Positions 1 to 7,846 of a stretch of DNA of 64,000 nt are shown piece by piece (the first letter of the stretch is position 1; the number at the start of each line of letters is the position of its first letter). Position numbers and translations under genes: made by a program. Below the pieces are notes generated by a model that was not told the DNA's origin, did no database searches, and was given only the letters and a program-made list of their open reading frames with translations. Source of the DNA: Paenibacillus sp. FSL R7-0345 (GTDB taxonomy: Bacteria; Bacillota; Bacilli; Paenibacillales; Paenibacillaceae); contig NZ_CP152002.1 of the NCBI RefSeq assembly GCF_038595055.1, forward strand, positions 1,842,501-1,906,500, read 5' to 3'.

Positions 1-49
1 GACACGGCTGCGTAAGCAAGGATTGTGGCATGAGGAGGATAAACATTAA
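1..49 (+). CDS. yqeG: 3' end of a yqeG-like gene (partial)
   Basis: An open frame enters at base 2 and ends at TAA 47-49, giving a basic C-terminal tail (TRLRKQGLWHEEDKH). The stop shares one base with the ATG of the next gene, which indicates translational coupling. In Bacillales the gene before yqeH is yqeG, a HAD-type phosphatase, so the identity rests on gene order. Only 15 residues are visible, too few to test the family directly. Confidence 0.55.
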   Translation, partial: TRLRKQGLWHEEDKH

Positions 50-1176
50 TGAGTCAACACAATGAAACTGAGCGCCCGGTGAAATGCAGCGGCTGCGGTA
101 TCAAGCTGCAGACCGAGAACAAGGAGCTTCCGGGCTATATCCCGGAGTCGGCCTTTGAACGGGAACCGGTCATTTGCCAGCGCTGTTTCCGGATTAAGAA
201 TTACAATGAGGCTTCTTCGGTATCCGTAGATCAGGACGAATTCCTGCATCTGCTGAGCGGGATCGGCGAGAAGAATGCGCTTGTGATCCACATCGTGGAT
301 TTGTTTGATTTTGAAGGCAGCCTGATTTCCGGGCTTCAGCGGTTTGTCGGCAATAACCCCGTCATCCTCGCCGTGAACAAATGCGATCTGCTGCCTAAGG
401 TAACGAACTGGAACAAGCTGCGCAACTGGATGCAGCAGCGCTGCAAGGAGCACGGCCTGCGGACAGCAGAAATCGTCCTCGTCAGCGCCAAGCGCAACCA
501 GGGCTTTGAGCGTCTGCTGGAGACGGTCAGTGAGCTGCGCGGACAACGTGATATCTATGTTGTCGGGGCAACGAATGTGGGCAAGTCCACACTGATTAAC
601 CGTCTGATCTCGGACTACAGTGATCTGGAGCAGGAGCTGACCACTTCACGTTATCCCGGCACTACACTGGATATGGTCAAAATTCCGCTGGATGACGGCC
701 ACTCTATTATTGATACTCCGGGGATTGTATACCCTTGGCGTTACAGTGAGCTTGTAGAACGGCGTGATCTGGGCGCGGTAATGCCTGAGAATCCGCTTAA
801 GCCTGCGGTTTATCAGCTGAATGAGGGACAGACGCTGTTCTTCGGCGGCCTGGGACGGTTTGATTTTATCCAGGGTCCGCGGCAATCCTTCACCTGCTAC
901 ATCAGTACAACACTGAAGATTCACCGCACCAAGCTGGAGCGGGCAGATTCGCTGTACCAGGATCACCGCGGTGAGCTGCTGACGCCGCCGGCGGCAGCCG
1001 ATATGGACAAGCTGCCGCAGTGGCAGCGTCACGAATTCCGGATCGGCCGGGGCAGCCAGACTGACCTGTTCATCTCCGGGCTCGGCTGGATTAAAGTCAA
1101 CGGGACGGAAGGCGCAGTTGTTGCCGTACATGTTCCGCGCGGCGTGAAGGTGCTCACCCGCCCTTCGCTGATCTAA
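49..1176 (+). CDS. yqeH: Ribosome biogenesis GTPase YqeH
   Basis: Circularly permuted GTPase that acts in small (30S) ribosomal subunit assembly. The N-terminus has a treble-clef zinc site (C13, C16, C43, C46). The GTPase motifs come in permuted order: G4 NKCD at 110-113, G5 SAK at 146-148, then the P-loop GATNVGKS at 173-180 and G3 DTPG at 222-225. The 375-residue length is normal for the family. The ATG follows a strong GAGGAGGAT and overlaps the preceding stop by one base. It is the second gene of a conserved housekeeping operon. No defect is seen. Confidence 0.96.
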   Translation: MSQHNETERPVKCSGCGIKLQTENKELPGYIPESAFEREPVICQRCFRIKNYNEASSVSVDQDEFLHLLSGIGEKNALVIHIVDLFDFEGSLISGLQRFVGNNPVILAVNKCDLLPKVTNWNKLRNWMQQRCKEHGLRTAEIVLVSAKRNQGFERLLETVSELRGQRDIYVVGATNVGKSTLINRLISDYSDLEQELTTSRYPGTTLDMVKIPLDDGHSIIDTPGIVYPWRYSELVERRDLGAVMPENPLKPAVYQLNEGQTLFFGGLGRFDFIQGPRQSFTCYISTTLKIHRTKLERADSLYQDHRGELLTPPAAADMDKLPQWQRHEFRIGRGSQTDLFISGLGWIKVNGTEGAVVAVHVPRGVKVLTRPSLI

Positions 1177-1210
1177 GCGCTTCTAACCTACACTCAGGAG
1201 GATCATGCCT

Positions 1211-2092
1211 ATGACCGGCAATCACACGAATACGGACATGCTGCTGGGCGTCATGGGCGATCCGATTGCCCAGTCCAAGTCACCGCTGATGCATACAGCA
1301 GCGCTGAAGGCTCTCGCTATACCCGGGGCCTATGTGCCGCTGCATATTACCCCGGACCGGCTGGGCGAAGCGGTGCAGGCCATCCGCACGCTCGGCTTCC
1401 GCGGAGTCAACGTGACGATCCCGCACAAAATTGCCGTCATGGACTATCTGGACAAGCTGGATGCCAGTGCGGTTGCCGGCGGCGCGGTCAATACGATTGT
1501 CAACGATAACGGAATCCTGACCGGATATAATACCGACGGCATCGGCTATGTACGCTCGCTGAAGGCTGAGGCTGTCCCGGATCTGTCCGGTGCCCGCATT
1601 CTGGTGCTGGGAGCGGGAGGGGCAGCCAGAGGTATTATCAGCGCTCTGCTGCAGGAAGGTCCGGCTTCCGTCGTCATTGCCAACCGCACCGCTGATAAAG
1701 CGCAGGAGCTGGCAGCCTCATGGCAGGCTGCAGGCACTGTTACCGGAGCGGCAATGGGGGATATAGCCGGGCTGATCCCGGATGCTGATATTGTCATCAA
1801 TACCACTTCTGTCGGAATGTTTCCTTACCCGGATGAGACGCCGGTGGCATCGGGTCTGTTCAGTAAAAACCAGGTTGTCAGCGATCTGATCTACAACCCG
1901 CTGCGCACCCGGCTGCTTGAGGAGGCTCTGCAGGCAGGCTGCACCATCCACGGCGGTCTGGGAATGTTCATCTATCAGGGCGCGTATGCCTTTGAATACT
2001 GGACGGGGCAAGCTGCTCCGGTAGATGTCATGCGCCAGACGATGCTGGAAGCTTTCGGTGTCACCGGGGCAGACATGGAATTACTTAAATAG
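1211..2092 (+). CDS. aroE: Shikimate dehydrogenase AroE
   Basis: Reduces 3-dehydroshikimate to shikimate with NADPH in aromatic amino acid synthesis. Counting from the upstream ATG at 1205, the shikimate-binding SKSP is at 24-27, the catalytic lysine is in TIPHK (K75), the paired aspartate is in NTDG (D111), and the NADP-binding GAGGAARG is at 136-143. I place the start at 1211 because the SD AGGAGG at 1196-1201 is only 3 nt from the ATG at 1205 but 9 nt from the one at 1211. Same operon as yqeH and yhbY, as in Bacillus. Confidence 0.95.
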   Translation: MTGNHTNTDMLLGVMGDPIAQSKSPLMHTAALKALAIPGAYVPLHITPDRLGEAVQAIRTLGFRGVNVTIPHKIAVMDYLDKLDASAVAGGAVNTIVNDNGILTGYNTDGIGYVRSLKAEAVPDLSGARILVLGAGGAARGIISALLQEGPASVVIANRTADKAQELAASWQAAGTVTGAAMGDIAGLIPDADIVINTTSVGMFPYPDETPVASGLFSKNQVVSDLIYNPLRTRLLEEALQAGCTIHGGLGMFIYQGAYAFEYWTGQAAPVDVMRQTMLEAFGVTGADMELLK

Positions 2093-2141
2093 GGTAATTA
2101 TAATACTATTAATATTTGTTAATTAAGGGGTTTGTTCATTT

Positions 2142-2435
2142 ATGTTAACTGGTAAACAAAAACGTTATCTCCGCTCTTTGGCCCATCATCTCGATCCTGT
2201 GTTTCAGGTCGGCAAAGGCGGCGTTAATGACCATCTGATCCGTCACGTTGAGGAAGCCATTGAGAAGCGCGAGCTGATGAAAATCAGCGTGCTTAATAAC
2301 AATGCTGACGATCCTAAGGAAATCGGCGCAGAGCTGGCCGAGCAGTCAGGATCTGAGCTGGTACAGGTAATCGGCAAAACTATCGTGCTCTATAAGGAAT
2401 CACGCGACAACAAAACGATTGAACTGCCGCGCTAA
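2142..2435 (+). CDS. yhbY: RNA-binding CRM-domain protein YhbY/YqeI
   Basis: A 97-residue single-domain CRM protein that binds RNA and is associated with large-subunit ribosome assembly in other bacteria. The CRM signature GKGGVND lies near residue 24. The protein starts MLTGKQKRYLRSLAHHL, typical of the family. The ATG follows AAGGGG by about 11 nt. The 49-bp AT-rich gap upstream contains TATAAT at 2099-2104, so an internal promoter is possible, but no good -35 box is seen. Confidence 0.94.
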   Translation: MLTGKQKRYLRSLAHHLDPVFQVGKGGVNDHLIRHVEEAIEKRELMKISVLNNNADDPKEIGAELAEQSGSELVQVIGKTIVLYKESRDNKTIELPR

Positions 2436-2453
2436 GGCATATTAACCGGAAAT

Positions 2454-2472
2454 AAGAGGAGGTACACCTCTT
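2454..2472 (+). promoter_or_regulatory. Hairpin overlapping the nadD ribosome-binding site
   Basis: AAGAGG at 2454-2459 can pair with CCTCTT at 2467-2472 around a 7-nt loop. The stem covers part of the GAGGAGG Shine-Dalgarno and the first two bases of the TTG start of nadD, so it could lower initiation. The stem is short and this is inference from base pairing only. Confidence 0.4.
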
Positions 2473-3073
2473 GAAAGTTGGAATTATGGGGGGAACCTTT
2501 GATCCTCTTCACATAGGCCATATGCTGGCGGCGGAAGCCGCCAGAGATTCTTATTCCCTGGATGAAGTCTGGTTCATGCCCTCGCATATCCCGCCGCACA
2601 AGCATGAAGCCGGAGCTTCCGGTGCTGACCGTCTGGCTATGGTTAAATGTGCGGTTGAGGATCATGAAGCGTTCGGCATTCTCGACTGGGAAATTGTCCG
2701 GGGCGGTGTCTCCTACACCATTGATACCGTACGCAGCCTGAAACAGGAATATCCGCAGCACGAGTTCTATTTTATTGTCGGTGCGGATATGGTGGAATAC
2801 TTGCCTAAATGGCACGGAATCCGCGAACTGGCGGAACTGCTGACCTTCATCGGTGTGGGACGTCCAGGAACTCCGCTTGATCTGGCTGCCCTGCCGGATT
2901 TCATCTCCGGCAGGGTGCTGCTGGCAGACATGCCGCAGGTGGATATTTCATCAACAATGCTCAGGTCTAGAGCGGCCGCCGGCCGCTCGATCCGCTATAT
3001 GGTACCTGAGCAGGTGTATGAATATGTGCAAAGGAGTGGATTGTATGGCTTACAGCCGCGAAGCGCTGATTGA
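2471..3073 (+). CDS. nadD: Nicotinate-nucleotide adenylyltransferase NadD
   Basis: Transfers AMP to nicotinate mononucleotide to give deamido-NAD in NAD synthesis. The nucleotidyltransferase motif GGTFDPLHIGH spans residues 7-17, including HIGH at 14-17, and the second motif ISSTMLRSR spans 159-167. The 200-residue length is typical. It starts at TTG 2471 with GAGGAGG just upstream. The gene overlaps yqeK by 29 nt, consistent with coupled translation. Confidence 0.96.
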   Translation: MKVGIMGGTFDPLHIGHMLAAEAARDSYSLDEVWFMPSHIPPHKHEAGASGADRLAMVKCAVEDHEAFGILDWEIVRGGVSYTIDTVRSLKQEYPQHEFYFIVGADMVEYLPKWHGIRELAELLTFIGVGRPGTPLDLAALPDFISGRVLLADMPQVDISSTMLRSRAAAGRSIRYMVPEQVYEYVQRSGLYGLQPRSAD

Positions 3074-3623
3074 GGCCGTTTCTGCCCAGATGCCGGACAA
3101 GCGCTGGCAGCACACGCTAGGCGTAATGGAGACCTCAGTCAAGCTGGCGAAGCATTATGGAGCTGATCCCGGGCAGGCCGAAACGGCAGCTATCTTGCAT
3201 GATGTAGCTAAATACTGGCCGGTAGAGCGGATGAAGGACGTTATTGTACAGAACGGCCTTTCAGCTGAGCTGCTTGAGCATGACAAGCAGCTATGGCATG
3301 CCGAGGTGGGGGCGTTCGTCGCCGAGCATGAGTATGGGATCACAGACCCGGGTATTTTAGGGGCGATCAGGTACCATACTTCAGGCCGCGAAGGGATGAC
3401 TCTCCTGGAGAAGGTTGTCTGTCTGGCGGATTATATCGAGCCGGGCCGGGACTTCCCCGGAGTGGATGAGATCCGCAGATTGTCTATGGTGAGTCTTGAA
3501 GAAGGACTGATCGCCGGCTTTGATTCCACGATCAGCCTGCTGCTGCAGAAACGCCGGATCGTATTTCCGCTTACCGTGCTTGCACGTAATGATTTAGTAA
3601 GAATACTGGAGGAAAAAATATGA
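3045..3623 (+). CDS. yqeK: HD-domain Ap4A hydrolase YqeK
   Basis: A 192-residue HD-superfamily phosphohydrolase; characterised YqeK proteins symmetrically cleave diadenosine tetraphosphate. Metal-binding residues are visible: H23, the H52-D53 pair, H85, H111 and D129. The frame stays open further upstream, but ATG 3045 is chosen because AAGGAG at 3031-3036 lies 8 nt before it and the product then begins MAYSREALIEAVS, as expected. It overlaps the end of nadD by 29 nt and rsfS by 4 nt. Confidence 0.94.
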   Translation: MAYSREALIEAVSAQMPDKRWQHTLGVMETSVKLAKHYGADPGQAETAAILHDVAKYWPVERMKDVIVQNGLSAELLEHDKQLWHAEVGAFVAEHEYGITDPGILGAIRYHTSGREGMTLLEKVVCLADYIEPGRDFPGVDEIRRLSMVSLEEGLIAGFDSTISLLLQKRRIVFPLTVLARNDLVRILEEKI

Positions 3624-3967
3624 GTGTACAATCAAACAAGCTGTTCGAGCTGGCCCTGAAAGCGGTCGAAGATAAAAAAGCGATGAATGTCGTTGCCCTG
3701 GATCTGCGCAGTGTATCACCGATCAGTGATTATTTCATCATCTGTCATGGTAACTCTGACACCCAGGTACAAGCGATTGCCACTGAGGTGCGCAAAGTGG
3801 TCCACGAAGCCGGCGGCGTGATCCGCGGGATTGAAGGCATGGATGCCGCCCGCTGGGTGCTGATGGATCTCGGGGATGTTATCGTGCATGTCTTCCACCG
3901 TGACGAACGGGAGTATTACAATATCGAGCGTCTCTGGTCTGACGCCAAGGTTGTGGAAACGGTATGA
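3620..3967 (+). CDS. rsfS: Ribosomal silencing factor RsfS
   Basis: A 115-residue DUF143/RsfS protein. The family binds ribosomal protein uL14 on the large subunit and blocks subunit joining when nutrients are short. Characteristic segments are DYFIICHG near residue 33 and the C-terminal VIVHVFHRDEREYYNIERLW. Start and stop overlap the neighbours in ATGA, the tightest coupling in this operon. No anomaly seen. Confidence 0.96.
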   Translation: MSVQSNKLFELALKAVEDKKAMNVVALDLRSVSPISDYFIICHGNSDTQVQAIATEVRKVVHEAGGVIRGIEGMDAARWVLMDLGDVIVHVFHRDEREYYNIERLWSDAKVVETV

Positions 3968-4875
3968 GTCTGATTGCAGGTACTATCGTTACACTGGAAG
4001 TACTGCGTGAAGTTTCACCTTACGGGTACTTCCTGGGTGCAGGTGACCAGGATGTCATGCTGCACTATACCGAGCTTGTAGGCAGCAAGCCCAAGATCGG
4101 CAGCAAAGTGGAAGTGTTCATCTTCTTTGATACGGAGGACCGGCTTGCAGCAACAATGAAAAAGCCGTTTCTGACGCTCGGCGAGCTGGCACTGCTGGAA
4201 GTGGCCGACATTCATCCGCGGCTCGGCTGCTTCCTGGAGATGGGGCTTGGCCGCCAGCTGCTCTTGCCAATCGGTGAGCTGCCTGAGCTGATCGAGCTGC
4301 GCCCGCAGATTGGCGATAAAGTGTTCGTGCTGATGGAGCATGACAAGCAGGGCCGTCTGCGTGCCAAGCTGGCCGGTGAGCAGGAGCTTGCTCCGCTGGC
4401 TTTTTCCGCGCCGGAATCCTGGAGGGGCCAGAACGTTACAGCAAGAGTCTATAGACCCCTGCAGATGGGTACTTTCGTAGTCATAGACGGCGGAGTACTC
4501 GGCTTTGGTGTAATCGGGATGATTCATTCCTCCGAACGCAGCCGTCTGCTGCGCCTGGGGGAACAGGTTGAAGCACGAGTCTCCCATATCCGTGAGGACG
4601 GCCGCGTTAATCTGGCGATGACCCAGCGCAAGGAAATCGGCCGGGATGTAGATTCCGCAGCTTTGCTGGAATTTCTGCACTCCCGTCCGGGCGGCGCAAT
4701 GCCGTATTCGGATGCAACACCACCGGAGATTATCAAGCAGCGCTTCGGCATCAGTAAGTCTGCCTTTAAGCGGGCGATGGGCAAGCTGATGAAGGAAGGC
4801 CTGATAACCCAGAAGGAGAACTGGACTTATCTGGCCCAGCCTGAAGAGAACGCTCCGGAACAGAATCAGGAATAG
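3964..4875 (+). CDS. cvfB: S1-like RNA-binding protein CvfB/YitL
   Basis: A 303-residue CvfB-family protein: repeated S1-like OB folds in the first two thirds, then a C-terminal winged helix around residues 225-290 (IKQRFGISKSAFKRAMGKLMKEGLI). In staphylococci the family affects virulence gene expression through RNA binding; its role here is not known. It overlaps rsfS by 4 nt. In B. subtilis the yqe operon does not carry this gene between rsfS (yqeL) and yqeM, so its position is a lineage-specific feature. Confidence 0.88.
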   Translation: MSLIAGTIVTLEVLREVSPYGYFLGAGDQDVMLHYTELVGSKPKIGSKVEVFIFFDTEDRLAATMKKPFLTLGELALLEVADIHPRLGCFLEMGLGRQLLLPIGELPELIELRPQIGDKVFVLMEHDKQGRLRAKLAGEQELAPLAFSAPESWRGQNVTARVYRPLQMGTFVVIDGGVLGFGVIGMIHSSERSRLLRLGEQVEARVSHIREDGRVNLAMTQRKEIGRDVDSAALLEFLHSRPGGAMPYSDATPPEIIKQRFGISKSAFKRAMGKLMKEGLITQKENWTYLAQPEENAPEQNQE

Positions 4876-4890
4876 AAAGCGGTGTGCGCA

Positions 4891-5658
4891 TTGTCTTCCT
4901 ACGGGAAATTTGCTTATGTATACGATGAACTGATGGCGGACATGCCGTATCCGGACTGGCTGGCCTTTGCTGAAGCCGCATGGGTTAAATACGGCAAGCC
5001 GCGCACAGTGGCTGAGCTTGGCTGCGGCACAGGCAGCATAACCATTCCGCTGGCTGCAGCAGGCTATCACATGACCGGGATTGATCTTTCCTCAGACATG
5101 CTGGCCGTCGCCCAGCAGAAGATGGAGCGGCATCCGCAGGGACGCCGTTTTCTGCGTGAGGGAAGCGTGCGCTGGATCAGGCAGGATATGACGGAATGGG
5201 AGCTGCCGGAGCAGGTTGATTCCGTCATTTCCTTCTGCGACTGCCTGAATTACGTGCTCGAGGAGAAGGAGATCCAGGCGGTTTTCGCCCGGACTTACGC
5301 CGGACTTGCGCCTGGTGGGACGTTCCTGTTCGATGTACATCATCCGAACACACTTGTCCGCTACGAGGAAGAACAGCCTTTCGTACTGGATGAACCGTCT
5401 GTATCCTACATCTGGACCTGTGAGCTGGATGTGCCGCGCCGGGAAATTGAGCATCATCTGTCCATTTTCGCCAGGGAAGAGGGAAGCGGGCTGTACCGCC
5501 GGTTTGAAGAAAATCATGTACAGCGCGCGTACGATCCGCAGTGGCTGACAGAAGAGCTCCGCAAGGCAGGCTTCAGTGAGGTGCAGTTGTATGCTGATTT
5601 CGAATGGCTTCCGGCAGATGACAGCGCCCAGCGCCTGTTCTATGTAGCTGTGAAATAA
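4891..5658 (+). CDS. yqeM: Class I SAM-dependent methyltransferase YqeM
   Basis: A 255-residue methyltransferase with the SAM-binding motif AELGCGTGSI near residues 38-47 and IDLSSDML after the second strand. The substrate is unknown. Synteny (yqeL-yqeM in Bacillus) supports the name. The frame also has a GTG at 4882, but the SD-like AAAGCGGTG at 4876-4884 overlaps it and is well spaced for TTG 4891, which yields the usual MSSYGKFAYVYDELM start. A terminator follows directly. Confidence 0.88.
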   Translation: MSSYGKFAYVYDELMADMPYPDWLAFAEAAWVKYGKPRTVAELGCGTGSITIPLAAAGYHMTGIDLSSDMLAVAQQKMERHPQGRRFLREGSVRWIRQDMTEWELPEQVDSVISFCDCLNYVLEEKEIQAVFARTYAGLAPGGTFLFDVHHPNTLVRYEEEQPFVLDEPSVSYIWTCELDVPRREIEHHLSIFAREEGSGLYRRFEENHVQRAYDPQWLTEELRKAGFSEVQLYADFEWLPADDSAQRLFYVAVK

Positions 5659-5673
5659 ATCTTATGTATAACT

Positions 5674-5703
5674 AAGGTCTCTACTTCAGGTAGGGGCCTT
5701 TTT
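5674..5703 (+). terminator. Terminator of the yqeG-yqeM operon
   Basis: AAGGTCTCTAC pairs with GTAGGGGCCTT, including several G-U pairs, around a TTCA loop, followed by TTTTT. It lies 15 nt after the yqeM stop. Confidence 0.85.
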
Positions 5704-5721
5704 GCTGTTATGTTGCTTAAT

Positions 5722-5763
5722 AAAAAAAAGGAACCGGTCCTGTACATGCTGTACAGAACCGGC
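5722..5763 (-). terminator. Terminator of the 52-residue minus-strand gene
   Basis: Read on the minus strand, CCGGTTCTGTA pairs with TACAGGACCGG (one G-U pair) and is followed by a run of eight T. It lies just after the stop of the small gene at 5777. Confidence 0.85.
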
Positions 5764-5776
5764 ATCTTCCAACCTT

Positions 5777-5935
5777 TTACCGGTGCTCAAACAAGTCGAT
5801 GGCACCCAGGACAATATGTGCCAGACCAAAGCCAAGTACGCCTGTTGCGGCCAGCTTATACCTGCTTCCCAGAAAAGCTGCGCCGGAAGCGGAAACTACG
5901 GTACCAAGAACGGTGGGGATCAGACCTTCACGCAT
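5777..5935 (-). CDS. Small conserved-looking protein of 52 residues
   Basis: Reading the minus strand from ATG 5933-5935 gives MREGLIPTVLGTVVSASGAA, continuing to a stop at 5777-5779. AAGGAG lies 8 nt before the ATG and a strong terminator follows the stop, so this is a complete monocistronic gene. The product is small, rich in Gly/Ala and hydrophobic residues, and could span a membrane once or twice. Two longer plus-strand frames across the same bases are shadows. I do not assign a function. Confidence 0.75.
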   Translation of the reverse strand: MREGLIPTVLGTVVSASGAAFLGSRYKLAATGVLGFGLAHIVLGAIDLFEHR

Positions 5936-6443
5936 TTGAAACACTCCTTCTCGGTGGTTTGGGAGACAGAATTATTGTCCGCTTTTTGTACCCGGATTAT
6001 GTATGGCTGATACCGGGGTATGTTGTTTTAAATGATGGTAAAGGAAACGGTCTTAAACCGCGCGGAAACTATCTTTTTTTGCAATAACGAACCAATATTT
6101 TACTATTATCCAAAAGGTGTACCGGTTTTGTTTAAAAGAATCCGGAGTAAAGTAGCATGCTTTTCGTAAATTCAATGACTCATTTGCGGAAAAAGGCAGA
6201 CAGCATGCATAACATTACGGAGCGGGGAAGAAATATATGTTTTTTCTGTCTCAAAAGTTTCTATTTGCTCTTTCAGCTGAATACATTATAACAGTCTAAA
6301 ACATTTGATAAATCTGTAAAAGGAGGGAGCGGCAGCCGCTGTCAGGACGTATTCTGCACAAAGTGTCCCACTCGATCAGTATTGAGTTGTATCCGTTTAC
6401 ATTGTTTCGGGCAACAACTATTTCCTATACAGGAGGGTCATGC
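5936..6443. other. Regulatory intergenic region before the first sugar importer
   Basis: About 500 bp without a supported gene. It holds the SD of the 52-residue gene at its left end, a weak promoter-like pair (TTGCTC at 6265, 16-bp spacer, TATAAC at 6287) and a cre-like site at 6388-6401. A 28-codon frame starting at ATG 6205 lacks a ribosome-binding site and is not called. Confidence 0.5.
6388..6401. promoter_or_regulatory. cre-like site upstream of the 6444 importer operon
   Basis: TGTATCCGTTTACA, whose reverse complement TGTAAACGGATACA fits the CcpA consensus core TGNAANCGNWNNCW. It lies 42 bp before the start of the binding-protein gene, a position suited to catabolite control. Confidence 0.55.
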
Positions 6444-7781
6444 ATGAAAAACAAATGGATTATTTCTTTACTGGTTGTCTCCATGCTTGTATTTTTGGCC
6501 GGCTGCGGCAGTAAGTCTAACTCAGGCAAATCCGGCGGAGAGTCCTCTGTCCTGAATGGCGGTGCCGGTGATGCGGCCACGGAGCTGTCCTATTGGACGT
6601 TTGTCGAGCTGCACGGGCAGCATTTTGAGAAAATGCTGGAGAAATGGAATGCCGCCAATCCTGACCGCCAGATCAAGCTGAATGTAACGGTCATGCCGTA
6701 CGATGATATGCATAACAAGCTGTCCATCGCCGTGCAGACAGGGGTGGGAGCGCCGGATATTGCCGATATTGAGCTCGGTAAATTCCCGGATTTCCTGGCC
6801 GGGGAGCCGCAGCTTGAGCCGCTGAACGATGTGGCAGAGCCGTATAAAGGTACGGTTGTGCAATCCCAGCTGGATCTCTACGCCAAAGAAGGCAAAATCT
6901 ACGGACTATCCACGCACGTAGGGGCGACGGTCGCTTTTTACAATACCGAAATTCTCGATGAGGCCGGGGTGGATTATAAGAGCATCGTAACCTGGGATGA
7001 TTTCAAAAAAGCGGGCATTCAGGTCTACGAAAAAACCGGCAAATACATGGGCACCGCCGACACCAGCGCAATCTGGCAGGCTTCGCTGCTCCTGGCCCAG
7101 CAGGAATCGGATCTGACGGATGCTGACGGCAAGCCGCAGGTGAATTCTCCTGAGATGGTTAGAGCGATGACAATGCTGAAGGATCTGCAGGACAATAACG
7201 TGATTTCAACGATCGCTGGCGGCCAGCCGGATACGGAAGAAGCTTACGGTGAGTTTAATTCAGGCAACTATGCGACCGCCTTTATGCCGCTGTGGCAGAT
7301 GTCCCGCTACACCAACTACATGAAGGACCTGAGCGGCAAAATCGCCATCGCCCCGCTGCCCGTCCTGGAAAAAGGCATGCACAGATCCTACGGCGGCGGC
7401 GGTACGGGAACAGTTGTGACCAAGACGGCTAAGGATGTTCAGTTGGCAAAAGATTTTATCGCCTACGCAAAGCTGTCGCTTGATGCCAACATTGAGATCT
7501 GGAATACACTCGGGTTTGACCCGATCAACATGAGCGTCTGGGATATGAAGGATGTAACCCACAATCCGGAGAACCAATTCGTTAAATATTTCGTGAACAA
7601 CCCGTTTGATGTGCTGAACGAAATTAAAGAGGAGATCAACCTGATCAAATCGACCTCTGCCTCACCGACGATCAACAATGTACTGTGTACGGTGACGCTG
7701 AATGAGATTTTTGAGGACGGAAAAGACATCCAGCAGGCACTCGATGATGCCCAGACCCAGATCGAACAGGAATTGAAGTAA
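6444..7781 (+). CDS. Sugar ABC transporter substrate-binding lipoprotein
   Basis: A family 1 (CUT1-type) extracellular solute-binding protein of 445 residues. The signal peptide ends in the lipobox LAGC with the lipidated cysteine at residue 21, so the protein is anchored to the outer face of the membrane. The frame is open upstream to 6363, but AGGAGGG at 6431-6437 marks ATG 6444. It is followed by two MalFG-type permeases. No ATPase is encoded; such importers usually share an MsmX-type ATPase. The sugar is not predictable because no enzyme gene is linked. Confidence 0.92.
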   Translation: MKNKWIISLLVVSMLVFLAGCGSKSNSGKSGGESSVLNGGAGDAATELSYWTFVELHGQHFEKMLEKWNAANPDRQIKLNVTVMPYDDMHNKLSIAVQTGVGAPDIADIELGKFPDFLAGEPQLEPLNDVAEPYKGTVVQSQLDLYAKEGKIYGLSTHVGATVAFYNTEILDEAGVDYKSIVTWDDFKKAGIQVYEKTGKYMGTADTSAIWQASLLLAQQESDLTDADGKPQVNSPEMVRAMTMLKDLQDNNVISTIAGGQPDTEEAYGEFNSGNYATAFMPLWQMSRYTNYMKDLSGKIAIAPLPVLEKGMHRSYGGGGTGTVVTKTAKDVQLAKDFIAYAKLSLDANIEIWNTLGFDPINMSVWDMKDVTHNPENQFVKYFVNNPFDVLNEIKEEINLIKSTSASPTINNVLCTVTLNEIFEDGKDIQQALDDAQTQIEQELK

Positions 7782-7799
7782 CAGGTACGGTTACTCTTT

Positions 7800-7826
7800 A
7801 GGGCTGTCCACCCCGTGGGCAGCTCT
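7800..7826 (+). promoter_or_regulatory. Intergenic hairpin between binding protein and permease
   Basis: A 10-bp stem (7800-7809 with 7817-7826, two G-U pairs) and a 7-nt loop, with no T run. It sits just before the permease SD. Hairpins like this often protect the binding-protein mRNA or partly attenuate downstream transcription. Confidence 0.6.
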
Positions 7827-7846
7827 ACTTTAAAGGAGCAGAAGCC

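Noticed and set aside
4015..5070. A 351-codon minus-strand frame opposite cvfB and yqeM
   Set aside because: It spans two well-supported genes in antisense and has no start signal or domain.
5702..6087. Two overlapping plus-strand frames after the yqe operon
   Set aside because: They cover, in antisense, a minus-strand gene that has an SD and a terminator, begin inside terminator sequence and have no SD.
6205..6290. 28-codon frame in the first regulatory gap
   Set aside because: No ribosome-binding site and no resemblance to a known peptide.
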